From assembly GCA_035528905.1 (NCBI GenBank), contig DATKXU010000082.1, positions 1 to 64,000 on the forward strand: a stretch of DNA of 64,000 bases. Reading direction: 5' to 3'. The notes beneath the pieces were generated by a model. That model made no database searches. It was not told where the DNA came from and saw nothing but the letters and a program-made list of their open reading frames with translations. The position numbers were made by a program, and so were the translations under genes. The first letter of the stretch is position 1. The number at the start of each line of letters is the position of its first letter. Shown piece by piece: positions 32,658 through 40,531 of the stretch. Source of the stretch: DATKXU01 sp035528905 (GTDB lineage: Bacteria; Armatimonadota; UBA5829; DTJY01).

Positions 32658-33413
32658 ATGACATCAGGCCGTAAGGAAGCCATGAGGCTTTCGGTGATCC
32701 TGCCTGTGTACGCTGAGACGCAATCGGTCATAGACACGGTCGAGCAGCTTGAAGCCGGTGTGCCCGAGGAGACGCTGCACGAGATCATCATCGTGATCTC
32801 GCCGAAGTCGGGTGAGGAGAGCTTCCGGGTCTGTGAAGGCCTGCGGGACTCGCGCGACAACGTGAAGCTTCACGTCCAGCAGAACAACCCCGGCTTGGGA
32901 TGGGCCATAAGGGAGGCGTTCGAGCTGGTCACGGGCACCCATGCGCTGCTGATGGGCAGTGACCTGGAGACCGACCCCGCCGCCGTTCGCCAGATGATCG
33001 AGAAAATGCAGGAAACCGGCTGCGACATAGTCACGGCAAACCGCTGGTCCCGAGGCGGAGGGTTCGCGGGCTACAGTAGACTGAAGCTGGTCTGCAACTA
33101 CGTTTTCCAGAAGATGCTGAAGCTGATGTTCCTGACGCGGCTGAACGACATGACCTACGGCTTTCGCATAATGCCCGCCGACACGGTCAGGAGCATCCGG
33201 TGGCAGTATACGCGGCATGAGTTCCTGTTGGAAACCATACTCAAGCCGCTGAGACTCGGCGCTAGGATCGAGGAAGTCCCGGTCAAGTGGATCAGCAGGA
33301 CCGAGGGCGAATCGAAGAACACGTTCTTCCGCAACTTTAACTATTTGAAGGTGGCCTTCGGCGTGTTGTTCAGCAGGCCGAGCAGATATATGATAAAGGA
33401 GTCCGATCAGTGA
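32658..33413 (+). CDS. family 2 glycosyltransferase
   Basis: A 251-residue GT-A fold enzyme. The ATG at 32658 follows AGGAG by 7 nt; a second ATG at 32682 (MRLSVILPVYAETQSV) is also possible. The DXD-type motif sits in LLMGSDLETDP. The C-terminal MTYGFRIMPADTVRS, RHEFLLETILKPLRLG and ARIEEVPVKW are like dolichol-phosphate-mannose-synthase-type GT2 proteins, which use lipid acceptors. No membrane helix is present. It overlaps the next gene by 4 nt. Confidence 0.88.
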   Translation: MTSGRKEAMRLSVILPVYAETQSVIDTVEQLEAGVPEETLHEIIIVISPKSGEESFRVCEGLRDSRDNVKLHVQQNNPGLGWAIREAFELVTGTHALLMGSDLETDPAAVRQMIEKMQETGCDIVTANRWSRGGGFAGYSRLKLVCNYVFQKMLKLMFLTRLNDMTYGFRIMPADTVRSIRWQYTRHEFLLETILKPLRLGARIEEVPVKWISRTEGESKNTFFRNFNYLKVAFGVLFSRPSRYMIKESDQ

Positions 33414-34534
33414 AATCAGCCATAGTAACCACCACCATCCACGTGCCGCACCTGCTGGACGGGTATGTGGAGAACCTGAATAAGCACGGCCATAAGGACG
33501 TATCGTTCGTGATCATCGGGGACCTGAAGACTCCGCCGGAGATCAATGACTACGTCGGCAACGCGAACGCGTCGCAGCCCTATAAGTTCGACTACTGGGA
33601 TGTCGACCGTCAGCGCGGATGGCTCAAGAGGTTTCCGGATCTGGACAAGCTCATCCCATACAACTCGATCCAGCGCCGGAACCTCGGCACGCTAATCGCG
33701 GCGGAGCAGGGCAACGAGGCGATAATCTGGATAGACGACGACAACTTCGTCACCGACGATGACTTCGTGGGTCTCCATACGAGCCTGGGACTTCGGCAGA
33801 AGGTGAAGGCTATCAAGTCGTCCACATCGTGGTTCAACCCGTGCGATCTCCTCGAAACGCAGAAGAACCGGCGTATCTACCACCGCGGCTATCCGCATTC
33901 CAAGCGCTGGCAGCAGGAGAAGCTGAGTCAGGTCGAGCAGGCCGGTAGGGTCGTAGTGAACGAGGGGCTGTGGTTCGGCGCTCCGGACGTAGACGCGGTC
34001 ACCCACCTTGAGGAGCCCTGCGAAGTCACGGCGCTGAAGCCCGCGTATGCCTCGGAGAACGCGGTGCTGGCTTGGGGAACGTGGGCGCCGTTCAACTCGC
34101 AGAACACCGGGCTGCTGAGCGAGCTCCTGCCCTGCGCGTATCTGGTTGTTATGGGCGACGAGCTTTACGGGCAGAAGATAGACCGCTACGATGATATCTG
34201 GATGTCGTATTTCACCAAGAAGTGCGCCGACCGGATGGGCGACTTCGTGCGCTTCGGGCGGCCGCTGGTCAGGCAGACGCGGAACCCGCACGATCTCGTG
34301 AAGGACCTTGCGAAGGAATTGCCGGGGATGATCCTGACGGAGAAGCTCGCGGTGACGCTTGACGAGATCGAGCTGACATCGTCCGACTATCTATCCTGCT
34401 ATGAGGAGCTGGCGCAGAGCCTGCGGCAGCACGCGTGCAATGACAAGCGCTACACCTATGAGGAGAAGGCCTACGTCCTTCGGATTACAGACGGCATGCT
34501 CGTTTGGACCGATGTGTGCCGCGATCTGACTTAG
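33410..34534 (+). CDS. GT75-like protein (reversibly glycosylated polypeptide / UDP-arabinopyranose mutase family)
   Basis: A 374-residue cytoplasmic protein. It matches the order of motifs in plant RGP/UAM proteins: an early IVTTTIHVPHLLDGYVENL, the DDD metal site in IIWIDDDNFV, GLWFGAPDVDAVTHLEEP (compare HGLWLNIPDYDAPTQLVKP), and KIDRYDDIWMSYFTKKC with a RQTRNPHDLVKDL tail (compare GRYDDMWAGWC and SNPFVNLKKE). In plants these interconvert UDP-arabinopyranose and UDP-arabinofuranose. It lies between a GT2 and a sugar epimerase, so a role in making a furanose donor for a surface glycan is plausible. Substrate specificity is inference. Confidence 0.7.
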   Translation: MKSAIVTTTIHVPHLLDGYVENLNKHGHKDVSFVIIGDLKTPPEINDYVGNANASQPYKFDYWDVDRQRGWLKRFPDLDKLIPYNSIQRRNLGTLIAAEQGNEAIIWIDDDNFVTDDDFVGLHTSLGLRQKVKAIKSSTSWFNPCDLLETQKNRRIYHRGYPHSKRWQQEKLSQVEQAGRVVVNEGLWFGAPDVDAVTHLEEPCEVTALKPAYASENAVLAWGTWAPFNSQNTGLLSELLPCAYLVVMGDELYGQKIDRYDDIWMSYFTKKCADRMGDFVRFGRPLVRQTRNPHDLVKDLAKELPGMILTEKLAVTLDEIELTSSDYLSCYEELAQSLRQHACNDKRYTYEEKAYVLRITDGMLVWTDVCRDLT

Positions 34535-34570
34535 CGCGCGACGGTTCGCAGCGAGAGACAGGAGGAGACC

Positions 34571-35563
34571 ATGAAACAGGCCCTGGTCACGGGAGGATGC
34601 GGGTTTGTCGGCAGACACGTCGTGATGCGGCTGCTTGGGATGGGGCTGAAGGTGTGGGCCGTGGACAACCTGTCCACCGGCCAGCATCCGGACGCCTGGA
34701 TGCCCAAGGACTATGTGGACTCGGGCGCGTTCGTATTTGTCGAGGATGACGCGCGGAAGTTCTTCGCACGGTATCTGGGCGTAACTGAGCCGGCGCGGGA
34801 TCTGCCCGATTTCGACGACGTGTTCCACTTCGCGGCCGTGGTCGGCGGACGCGTGAAGATTGACGGCGACCCGATCGCGGTGGCGAACGACCTGGCCATC
34901 GACAGCGACATGTTCACGTGGGCTGTGAGGGTGCGCCCGGGCCGGATTCTGTTCGCCAGTTCGAGCGCGGCATATCCGATTGACCTTCAGGCGTCCGAAG
35001 GCGCCGTTGCTTTGAAGGAGGCCGATATCAACTTCGGCGGCAGGCTCGGTCAACCGGACATGACTTATGGCTGGTCCAAGCTCACGGGCGAGTATCTTGC
35101 GCGCATAGCCGCGCAGCATTACGACCTCAGAGTCGCCTGCGTGCGTCCGTTCTCGGGCTATGGCGAGGATCAGGACCTGACATACCCGATCCCGGCGATG
35201 GCGGCGCGAGCCGCGCGCCGCGAGAACCCGTTCGAGGTATGGGGCTCCGGTGACCAGGGACGTGACTTCGTGCACATCGAGGACTGCGTCGATGCCATGC
35301 TCCTCGCGCTGGACAAGATATCCGACGGCTCGGGGGTGAACATCGGCTCGGGGACGTTGACCACGTTCAAGGAAGTCATCAGGATCTTCTGCGGCTTTGC
35401 CGGTTACGAGCCGACGATCAAGCCATTGCTGGACAAGCCGGTGGGGGTCCACTCGCGCTATGCGGACGTCACTGTTGCCAGAGAGATCCTCGGCTTCACG
35501 CCCAAGATATCCATAAACGAGGGGTTACGCAGGGTCTACGAGGCTGCCCTGAAACGCATATAG
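34571..35563 (+). CDS. NAD-dependent sugar epimerase/dehydratase (extended SDR)
   Basis: A 330-residue enzyme acting on a nucleotide sugar. The NAD-binding motif is GGCGFVGRHVV with acidic AVDNLSTG after strand two. The catalytic YGWSK (Tyr and Lys) is preceded by SSSAAYP, which supplies the Ser. The C-terminal half has the sugar-binding GSGDQGRDFVHIEDCVDAML. It looks most like UDP-glucose/UDP-xylose 4-epimerases and relatives. It starts behind AGGAGGAG and 36 nt after the GT75-like gene, so the products probably share a pathway. Confidence 0.88.
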   Translation: MKQALVTGGCGFVGRHVVMRLLGMGLKVWAVDNLSTGQHPDAWMPKDYVDSGAFVFVEDDARKFFARYLGVTEPARDLPDFDDVFHFAAVVGGRVKIDGDPIAVANDLAIDSDMFTWAVRVRPGRILFASSSAAYPIDLQASEGAVALKEADINFGGRLGQPDMTYGWSKLTGEYLARIAAQHYDLRVACVRPFSGYGEDQDLTYPIPAMAARAARRENPFEVWGSGDQGRDFVHIEDCVDAMLLALDKISDGSGVNIGSGTLTTFKEVIRIFCGFAGYEPTIKPLLDKPVGVHSRYADVTVAREILGFTPKISINEGLRRVYEAALKRI

Positions 35564-35717
35564 CGATTCGCTGCCGTTGAGTCACCCTTCGCCTCAGGGC
35601 GAGCGGATAGTCGGATATCGAGCCGCTCCATTCTACCCACTCTGGGGAAATACGCCCCGCTTCCATTCTTCCCCTTCCCTTGACCTTTGTCCGCGGAATG
35701 TGGCAAAATGAGGCATC

Positions 35718-37403
35718 ATGGATGAGCAGCAGACCGACTTCATCCGCGAGGCTGTCAAAGAGGACCTGCGGACGGGGCGGTTCGACCGTGTGCATACCCG
35801 CTTCCCGCCCGAGCCTAACGCCTACCTGCACATCGGCCATGCGAAGGCCGTCTGGATAGACTACGGCATCGCCCGGGAGTTCAACGGCCTCTTCAACCTG
35901 CGGTTCGATGACACTAATCCTACCAAGGAAGAGCAGGAATTCGTTGACGCCATTATCGAGGACGTGCGCTGGCTGGGGGCCGATTGGGATGACCGGCTGT
36001 TCTTCGCCTCCGACTATTTCGACCAGATGTACGCATGGGCCATAGACCTCGTCAAGAAGGGCAAGGCATACGTCTGCGACCTGACGATCGAAGAGGTCAT
36101 CGAGATGCGCGGCACGCCGACCGAGCCGGGCGTCGAAAGTCCCTACCGCAACCGCAGCGTGGAAGAGAACCTGGATTTGTTCCAGCGCATGCGGGCAGGC
36201 GAATTCCCGGACGGGTCCCGCACGCTGCGCGCCAAAATCGACATGGCTTCGGGCAACCTGAACATGCGCGATCCGGTGATGTACCGCATTCGGCATGCCG
36301 AGCATCACCGCCAGGGTGACAAGTGGTGCATTTACCCGTTGTATGACTGGGCGCACGGCCTGGAAGACTCCATCGAAGGGATCACGCATTCACTGTGCTC
36401 GCTGGAATACGAGAATCACCGTCCTTTGTATGACTGGTTCCTGGATCAACTGGGCATCTACCACCCGCGCCAGATCGAGTTCGCACGGTTAAACCTCACG
36501 TACACGGTCATGAGCAAGCGCCGGTTCATCGAGCTCGTCAATCGCGGTTATGTCCAGGGGTATGACGACCCGCGGCTGCCGACGTTGGCCGGCCTGCGCC
36601 GACGCGGCTATACCCCCGAAGCCATCCGCGAGTTCTGCAGGAAGATCGGAGTGGCGAAAATCGAGAGTACCATTGATGTCGCCGTGCTGGAAGACTGCGT
36701 GCGCGACGACCTGAACAAGACTTCTCAGCGCGTGATGGCGGTGATGAACCCGCTGAAGGTTGTCCTCCTTAACTACCCTGAAGATCAGGTGGAAGAGCTG
36801 GATGCCGTGAATAACCCGGAAGATCCCAGCGCCGGAACGCGCAAGGTACCGTTCGCGCGCGAGCTGTATATCGAACGCGACGACTTCCGTGAGGAACCGC
36901 CGCCGAAGTTCTTCCGCCTGGCTCCCGGCCGGGAGGTACGACTGCGCTACGCCTACTTCATCAAATGCGTGGATGTGGTGAAGGACGCGAGCGGCGAAAT
37001 ATTGGAGCTGCACTGCACCTACGATCCCGCCACGCGCGGCGGCGACGCGCCCGATGGTCGCAAGGTAAAGGCCACACTGCACTGGGTGTCGGCTCGGCAC
37101 GCGGTTCAGGCGGAGGCGCGGCTCTACGACCACCTGTTTGTGAAGCCCGACCCGGACGATGTGGAACCAGGCCAGACTTCCCTGTCTAATCTGAACCCGG
37201 ATTCGCTAGAAGTGACCACCTGCTGCGTGGAGCCGAGCGTCATCGGCGCCCAGCCCGGCGCGCGCTACCAGTTCGAGCGAGTCGGGTACTTCTGCGTGGA
37301 CCGCGATTCGACCCCGGAGAAGCTCGTCTTCAACCGCACCGTCACCCTGCGCGACACCTGGGCGAAGATCGAAAAGGCGATGGCGGGGAAAGTTGAGCGT
37401 TGA
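35718..37403 (+). CDS. glnS: glutaminyl-tRNA synthetase
   Basis: A 561-residue class I synthetase. The HIGH motif is HIGHAKAVWIDYG, and the KMSKS-like loop is VMSKRRF. TRFPPEPNAYLHIGHAKA and PLYDWAHGLEDSIEGITHSL are GlnRS hallmarks that differ from GluRS. The two anticodon-binding beta barrels fill residues 340-550. Having GlnRS means tRNA-Gln can be charged directly, without the Glu-tRNA(Gln) amidotransferase. The gene for tRNA-Gln(CTG) lies 190 nt downstream. The ATG at 35718 follows GAGG. Confidence 0.96.
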   Translation: MDEQQTDFIREAVKEDLRTGRFDRVHTRFPPEPNAYLHIGHAKAVWIDYGIAREFNGLFNLRFDDTNPTKEEQEFVDAIIEDVRWLGADWDDRLFFASDYFDQMYAWAIDLVKKGKAYVCDLTIEEVIEMRGTPTEPGVESPYRNRSVEENLDLFQRMRAGEFPDGSRTLRAKIDMASGNLNMRDPVMYRIRHAEHHRQGDKWCIYPLYDWAHGLEDSIEGITHSLCSLEYENHRPLYDWFLDQLGIYHPRQIEFARLNLTYTVMSKRRFIELVNRGYVQGYDDPRLPTLAGLRRRGYTPEAIREFCRKIGVAKIESTIDVAVLEDCVRDDLNKTSQRVMAVMNPLKVVLLNYPEDQVEELDAVNNPEDPSAGTRKVPFARELYIERDDFREEPPPKFFRLAPGREVRLRYAYFIKCVDVVKDASGEILELHCTYDPATRGGDAPDGRKVKATLHWVSARHAVQAEARLYDHLFVKPDPDDVEPGQTSLSNLNPDSLEVTTCCVEPSVIGAQPGARYQFERVGYFCVDRDSTPEKLVFNRTVTLRDTWAKIEKAMAGKVER

Positions 37404-37498
37404 GAGTTTAGAGTTGAGAGACAACAAATCGGGGGTTTCGGATTGCGGACTTGTCCGCCGAAGCCTCGGCGAAGGCGGATGCCTGATTCGCCGTGTCC

Positions 37499-37548
37499 CC
37501 CACACTCCCACACTCCCATACTCCCATACTCTCACACTCCCATACTCA
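37499..37548. repeat. short tandem repeat with a roughly 10-nt period
   Basis: About five imperfect units of CACTCCCATA/ACTCCCACAC. They lie directly before the -35 box of the tRNA-Gln promoter. This is typical slipped-strand material. Confidence 0.7.
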
Positions 37549-37550
37549 TC

Positions 37551-37579
37551 TTGACGGTTCGGGCGAATTTTGGTACAAT
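37551..37579 (+). promoter_or_regulatory. promoter of tRNA-Gln (and possibly hicBA)
   Basis: TTGACG (37551-37556) and TACAAT (37574-37579) with a 17-nt spacer, ending 14 nt before the tRNA. No other promoter is evident before hicB. Confidence 0.8.
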
Positions 37580-37593
37580 TCCAATGTCCCCGC

Positions 37594-37668
37594 TGCCGGA
37601 TAGCTCAATGGTAGAGCGCGTGCCTCTGGAGCACGATGTTCAAGGTTCGAGTCCTTGTCCGGCAGCCA
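37594..37668 (+). tRNA. tRNA-Gln (anticodon CTG)
   Basis: A complete 75-nt tRNA with encoded CCA. TGCCGGA pairs with TCCGGCA, the discriminator is G, the anticodon arm is CGTGC-CTCTGGA-GCACG (anticodon CTG), and the T loop is TTCGAGT. Its 3' part from GTTCAAGG onwards is repeated exactly at 38309-38339 and 39038-39068. It is the intact parent of the array. Confidence 0.96.
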
Positions 37669-37759
37669 TTTTCCGCTTTTCCAGAGGCATCTTTCCGAGA
37701 TGGCTCTGTCGGAGGCGCCGGCGGGGCCTTCACGTTCCCCGGCATTTAGGAGGCAAGCC

Positions 37760-37972
37760 ATGAAGGAGCTTTTTGTGGAGGCACATGAGGACAAGGTGGA
37801 TGGCGGTTATACCGCCTCAGCGATAGGCTACGGCATACACACCCAGGCCGAGACCCTGGAGGAGCTGAGAAGCAGCATACTGGACGCGGTAGGTTGCTAC
37901 TTCGATGATCCCAGCGATGCGCCTACGGTGATACATCTTCGCGTCATAACCGAAGAGGTCCTCGTGCGATGA
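37760..37972 (+). CDS. hicB: HicB-like antitoxin
   Basis: A 70-residue HicB N-terminal-type (RNase H-like) domain. The ATG at 37760 has AGGAGG 8 nt upstream. GGYTASAIGYGIHTQAETLEEL and SSILDAVGCYFDD match the short HicB form that lacks a separate DNA-binding domain. It precedes and overlaps hicA by 4 nt, the less common antitoxin-first order. It should neutralise HicA by blocking its active site. Confidence 0.85.
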   Translation: MKELFVEAHEDKVDGGYTASAIGYGIHTQAETLEELRSSILDAVGCYFDDPSDAPTVIHLRVITEEVLVR

Positions 37973-38211
37973 GGCTTCCTCGTGACCTGGATCCGCAACG
38001 CCTCGTATCTGCGCTGAGCATACTGGGATATCGCCAGAGCAGGCAATCAGGCTCACATATCCGTATTACGACTCAGATTAACGGTGAACATCACGAGGTA
38101 GCGCCCAGTCACAACCCTATCAAGATCGGCACTCTGCAGAGTATTCTCTCGAGCATTGCCCGACACCACGATATGTCGGTTCAAGAACTGCTGCAGCTTC
38201 TTCGCCTGTAA
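37969..38211 (+). CDS. hicA: HicA-like mRNA interferase toxin
   Basis: An 80-residue double-stranded-RNA-binding-like fold. The catalytic His lies in the RQSGSHIRI block (GSH motif), after LVSALSILGYRQ. The C-terminal IKIGTLQSILSSIARH is the expected PIGKGTLRSILRQ-type helix. HicA cleaves mRNA when free of HicB. The gene ends 54 nt before the second tRNA-Gln-like copy. Confidence 0.88.
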   Translation: MRLPRDLDPQRLVSALSILGYRQSRQSGSHIRITTQINGEHHEVAPSHNPIKIGTLQSILSSIARHHDMSVQELLQLLRL

Positions 38212-38265
38212 CCACCGAATCACGAAGTCGAGATTTGCATCGGGCGCGATAACATGTGGTGGCGC

Positions 38266-38339
38266 TACCGGATAGCTGAATGGTAGAGCGTCCCGACATG
38301 TCGGGAATGTTCAAGGTTCGAGTCCTTGTCCGGCAGCCA
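38266..38339 (+). pseudogene. tRNA-Gln-like copy 2 with anticodon arm replaced by a palindrome
   Basis: A 74-nt sequence that matches tRNA-Gln at the acceptor, D arm (GATAGCTGAATGGTAGAGCG), T arm and CCA. The anticodon arm is replaced by the perfect 16-nt palindrome TCCCGACATGTCGGGA. Folded as an arm it leaves a 6-nt loop, so it cannot read a codon. The acceptor has T-A for T-G at position 2. It separates the HicBA and MazEF units and could be an attachment-site copy. Confidence 0.85.
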
Positions 38340-38380
38340 TCCTCACCCCAACCGGATTCAGCCGCACAGCACTGAGGCGC

Positions 38381-38419
38381 TTGACATCTTCCAGCAAGGG
38401 AATTACAATGTAATTACAT
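38381..38419 (+). promoter_or_regulatory. promoter and operator of mazEF
   Basis: TTGACA (38381-38386) and TACAAT (38404-38409) with a 17-nt spacer. The palindrome ATGTAATTACAT (38408-38419) overlaps the -10 box, where a MazE-MazF complex could repress its own operon. Confidence 0.75.
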
Positions 38420-38437
38420 TTCTGGAGGACAAGAACA

Positions 38438-38698
38438 ATGGGCCAAAGCACCAGAACAAAGCTCATCAAAATCGGCAACTCTCAGGGCATCAGGATTCCA
38501 AAGGCCGTGCTTGAGCGCCTTAATCTCACTGACGACATTGAGATGATAGTCAAGGAAGATCATCTCGAGTTGCGCCCGGGCCGGAAACCGCGCGAGGGCT
38601 GGGCCGATGCGTTTCGGCAAATGGCACAGCATGCGGACGATCGGCTTATGGATGAACCCGTGGCAACCAAATGGGACGACGAGGAATGGAATTGGTAG
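38438..38698 (+). CDS. mazE: MazE-like antitoxin (AbrB/SpoVT swapped-hairpin)
   Basis: An 86-residue protein. The first 50 residues are an AbrB-type DNA-binding domain (KLIKIGNSQGIRIPKAVLERL). The acidic C-terminus (RLMDEPVATKWDDEEWNW) is the usual toxin-wrapping tail. GGAGGA lies 9 nt upstream of the ATG. The gene overlaps the start of mazF. Confidence 0.9.
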   Translation: MGQSTRTKLIKIGNSQGIRIPKAVLERLNLTDDIEMIVKEDHLELRPGRKPREGWADAFRQMAQHADDRLMDEPVATKWDDEEWNW

Positions 38699-39015
38699 TC
38701 ACACGCTTCGAGGTCTACCTTGTAAACCTGGATCCTGTGGTGGGCAGCGAGATCCGAAAGACCAGGCCCTGTGTGATCGTGTCTCCGGATGAGATGAATG
38801 CCCATATCGCCACCGTGATAGTCGCTCCGATGACCACCAAAGGGCGGCCTTACCCGACACGGGTCCCCTGCCGGTTCCGGGGAAAACAAGTTCAGGTAGC
38901 GCTCGACCAGATCAGGACGGTAGACAGATCGCGGCTGGTCAGGCAGCTTGGGAGACTCGACGAAGCCACAAGAGGGGTTGTCTTGAGCACATTGGGCGAG
39001 ATGTTCGCCGAGTAG
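38686..39015 (+). CDS. mazF: MazF-like endoribonuclease toxin
   Basis: A 109-residue PemK/MazF-fold toxin that cuts single-stranded mRNA. Marks are RFEVYLVNLDPVVGSEIRKT with RPCVIVSPDEMN, then VIVAPMTTKGRPYPTRVPC and VALDQIRTVDRSRL. They include the catalytic Arg and the Thr/Ser of the active site. The ATG at 38686 gives the usual N-terminus; an ATG at 38671 or a TTG at 38692 are alternatives. Its TAG stop is part of the third tRNA-Gln repeat (GTAGAGCG). Confidence 0.9.
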   Translation: MELVVTRFEVYLVNLDPVVGSEIRKTRPCVIVSPDEMNAHIATVIVAPMTTKGRPYPTRVPCRFRGKQVQVALDQIRTVDRSRLVRQLGRLDEATRGVVLSTLGEMFAE

Positions 39016-39068
39016 AGCGTCCCGATACATCGGGAATGTTCAAGGTTCGAGTCCTTGTCCGGCAGCCA
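39012..39068 (+). pseudogene. tRNA-Gln-like copy 3, 3' part only
   Basis: A 57-nt copy beginning GTAGAGCG. It carries the palindrome TCCCGATACATCGGGA in place of the anticodon arm, then the T arm, acceptor 3' strand and CCA. Acceptor 5' strand and most of the D arm are absent; the mazF coding end lies there instead. Together with copies 1 and 2 it bounds the toxin-antitoxin units. Confidence 0.85.
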
Positions 39069-39386
39069 TTCTTGTTTGTATTCCCGAATGTCTTGACGCA
39101 GCGGCGGCCTGCGACGAGCTCAGTCGAGCGACAAGGCTGTAACCCCGAACTCAGTGAGGGAGTGGATGGTGAGTGGCTGACCAGGTCTACATCCAGTAGA
39201 CTTCTTGATCCTCACTGCTAGACAACTCCGCGCATTCCCATCTGCATCTACTTCCAGCATCTACTTCCAGCGCCCGTTCACGACAAGTCCCGGAGTTTCA
39301 CGGGTACCTCCAAAGGGGAACACTTGTGTAGGACTTCAGTACGCTCAAACCGATGAGTCCACAACTACAGGAAGCATAGGAGGATA
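39069..39386. other. intergenic region, nothing recognised
   Basis: About 320 nt with no credible gene. It contains a short direct repeat of GCATCTACTTCCAGC near 39243-39270 and the leader of the next gene. Confidence 0.5.
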
Positions 39387-39890
39387 ATGATGCACCATGG
39401 AATGATGTGTCCAACATGCGGGTGCATGATGGGGCACCATATGGGCGGTCATGGCATGAAGGGTATGAGGGGACCGTTCATGATGATGCCCTGGAAGATC
39501 TTGATGCACAGCGAGGAGCTTGGGCTCAGCGAGGACCAGATGGCTCGGATCCGCGACACACATACCAATATGCGCAAGCAGAAGGTGAAACTGCACAGCG
39601 AAATCAAACTCCTCAAGATTGACCTGCAGAATCTTCTGATGCAGGATCAGGTCAACATGCAGGAAATCGAGCAGAAGGTCCGAGAGATGTCCAAGCTGAA
39701 GGCTGACATGCATCTCGCGTGGATACAGGCAATGCAGGACATGCGAAACGCGCTTACGCCCGATCAGCGCAAGCAGATCAAATCAATGATCATGTCGTTC
39801 TGGAAAAAGGGCGGAATAGCCGGCGCGGGCGAGATGCCCGGCGAACCCATGGAAACGGAAGAGGAGGAGGTATCAGAGTCCGAGGAGTGA
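39387..39890 (+). CDS. Spy/CpxP-like LTXXQ protein with Met/His/Cys-rich N-terminus
   Basis: A 167-residue protein. The first 35 residues are packed with possible metal ligands (MMHHGMMCPTCGCMMGHHMG and then GHGMKGM). The rest is helical with LGLSEDQMARIRDTHTNM and NALTPDQRKQIKSM, two LTXXQ-type motifs as in Spy, CpxP and ZraP. Those relatives are periplasmic, but no signal peptide is seen here. The protein is either cytoplasmic or its start lies elsewhere; AGGAGG just before the first ATG argues for the given start. A metal-binding chaperone role is inference. Confidence 0.7.
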   Translation: MMHHGMMCPTCGCMMGHHMGGHGMKGMRGPFMMMPWKILMHSEELGLSEDQMARIRDTHTNMRKQKVKLHSEIKLLKIDLQNLLMQDQVNMQEIEQKVREMSKLKADMHLAWIQAMQDMRNALTPDQRKQIKSMIMSFWKKGGIAGAGEMPGEPMETEEEEVSESEE

Positions 39891-39936
39891 CAAAGGACTA
39901 TCTCCACCCGATACCCGTAATGCTTTCTCAGCTCAT

Positions 39937-39970
39937 GAAGCCTGTCCTACCCTTGGGCAGGCTTCTTCTC
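39937..39970 (+). terminator. terminator after the Spy-like gene
   Basis: GAAGCCTG (39937-39944) pairs with CAGGCTTC (39958-39965), followed by TTCTC. Confidence 0.75.
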
Positions 39971-40531
39971 TTGCAGGGGTGCAATCAGGTCTAGCCCGCA
40001 TATCTTCCGGTCATCCTACTCGACGTTCGGCGATACCATTCGCCCAGTTGTGATGTGGTTCGACGGATCGCTGCTGAGTCACATGGGCAAGAAGCAAGAA
40101 TCCGAAGCACGAATATCGAAATTCGAAACAAACCCAAATGACAGAAGAAGCGAAACCAAGAGAACTAACCGCCGATTAACGCCGATACACGGAGATGACC
40201 TGATGTTCCGAAATGTCGGCGTTCATCTGCGTCCATCGGCGGTTGCCTTCGTTTTCCGATCTGTCCGATTGTTTCGTGCTTTCCCGCCGTTGGCGGGGCA
40301 ACCCTCAACTCTCAACACTCAACGCTCAACCTGGTTCCGTATTGACGACCGGCCTGAACCCTCGTATAATCCGGTGCGTGACCCGATAACGGAGATGGGT
40401 CGCTGTTAGGCGTGCGGCTGAGAGACATGCGCTGGGGAAGTGAGGGAGAATTCAAGGTCCTGCATAAGCGAAAGTGTGGTTGAACGAGGGAGCGCCATCC
40501 GATGCACCCAAGAGTTAACCCCTGAATATCT
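39971..40531. repeat. gene-free region with imperfect inverted repeat (40159-40178 / 40229-40248)
   Basis: About 560 nt without a credible gene. Inside it, AACCGCCGATTAACGCCGAT is mirrored by ATCTGCGTCCATCGGCGGTT, 17 of 20 positions pairing. Fragments such as CCCTCAACTCTCAACACTCA resemble the low-complexity intergenic filler also seen near 30480 and 37410. Confidence 0.5.

Noticed and set aside
37499..37548. CRISPR-like array
   Set aside because: The units are about 10 nt with no spacers, so it is a simple tandem repeat. No cas genes or CRISPR array were seen anywhere in the window.
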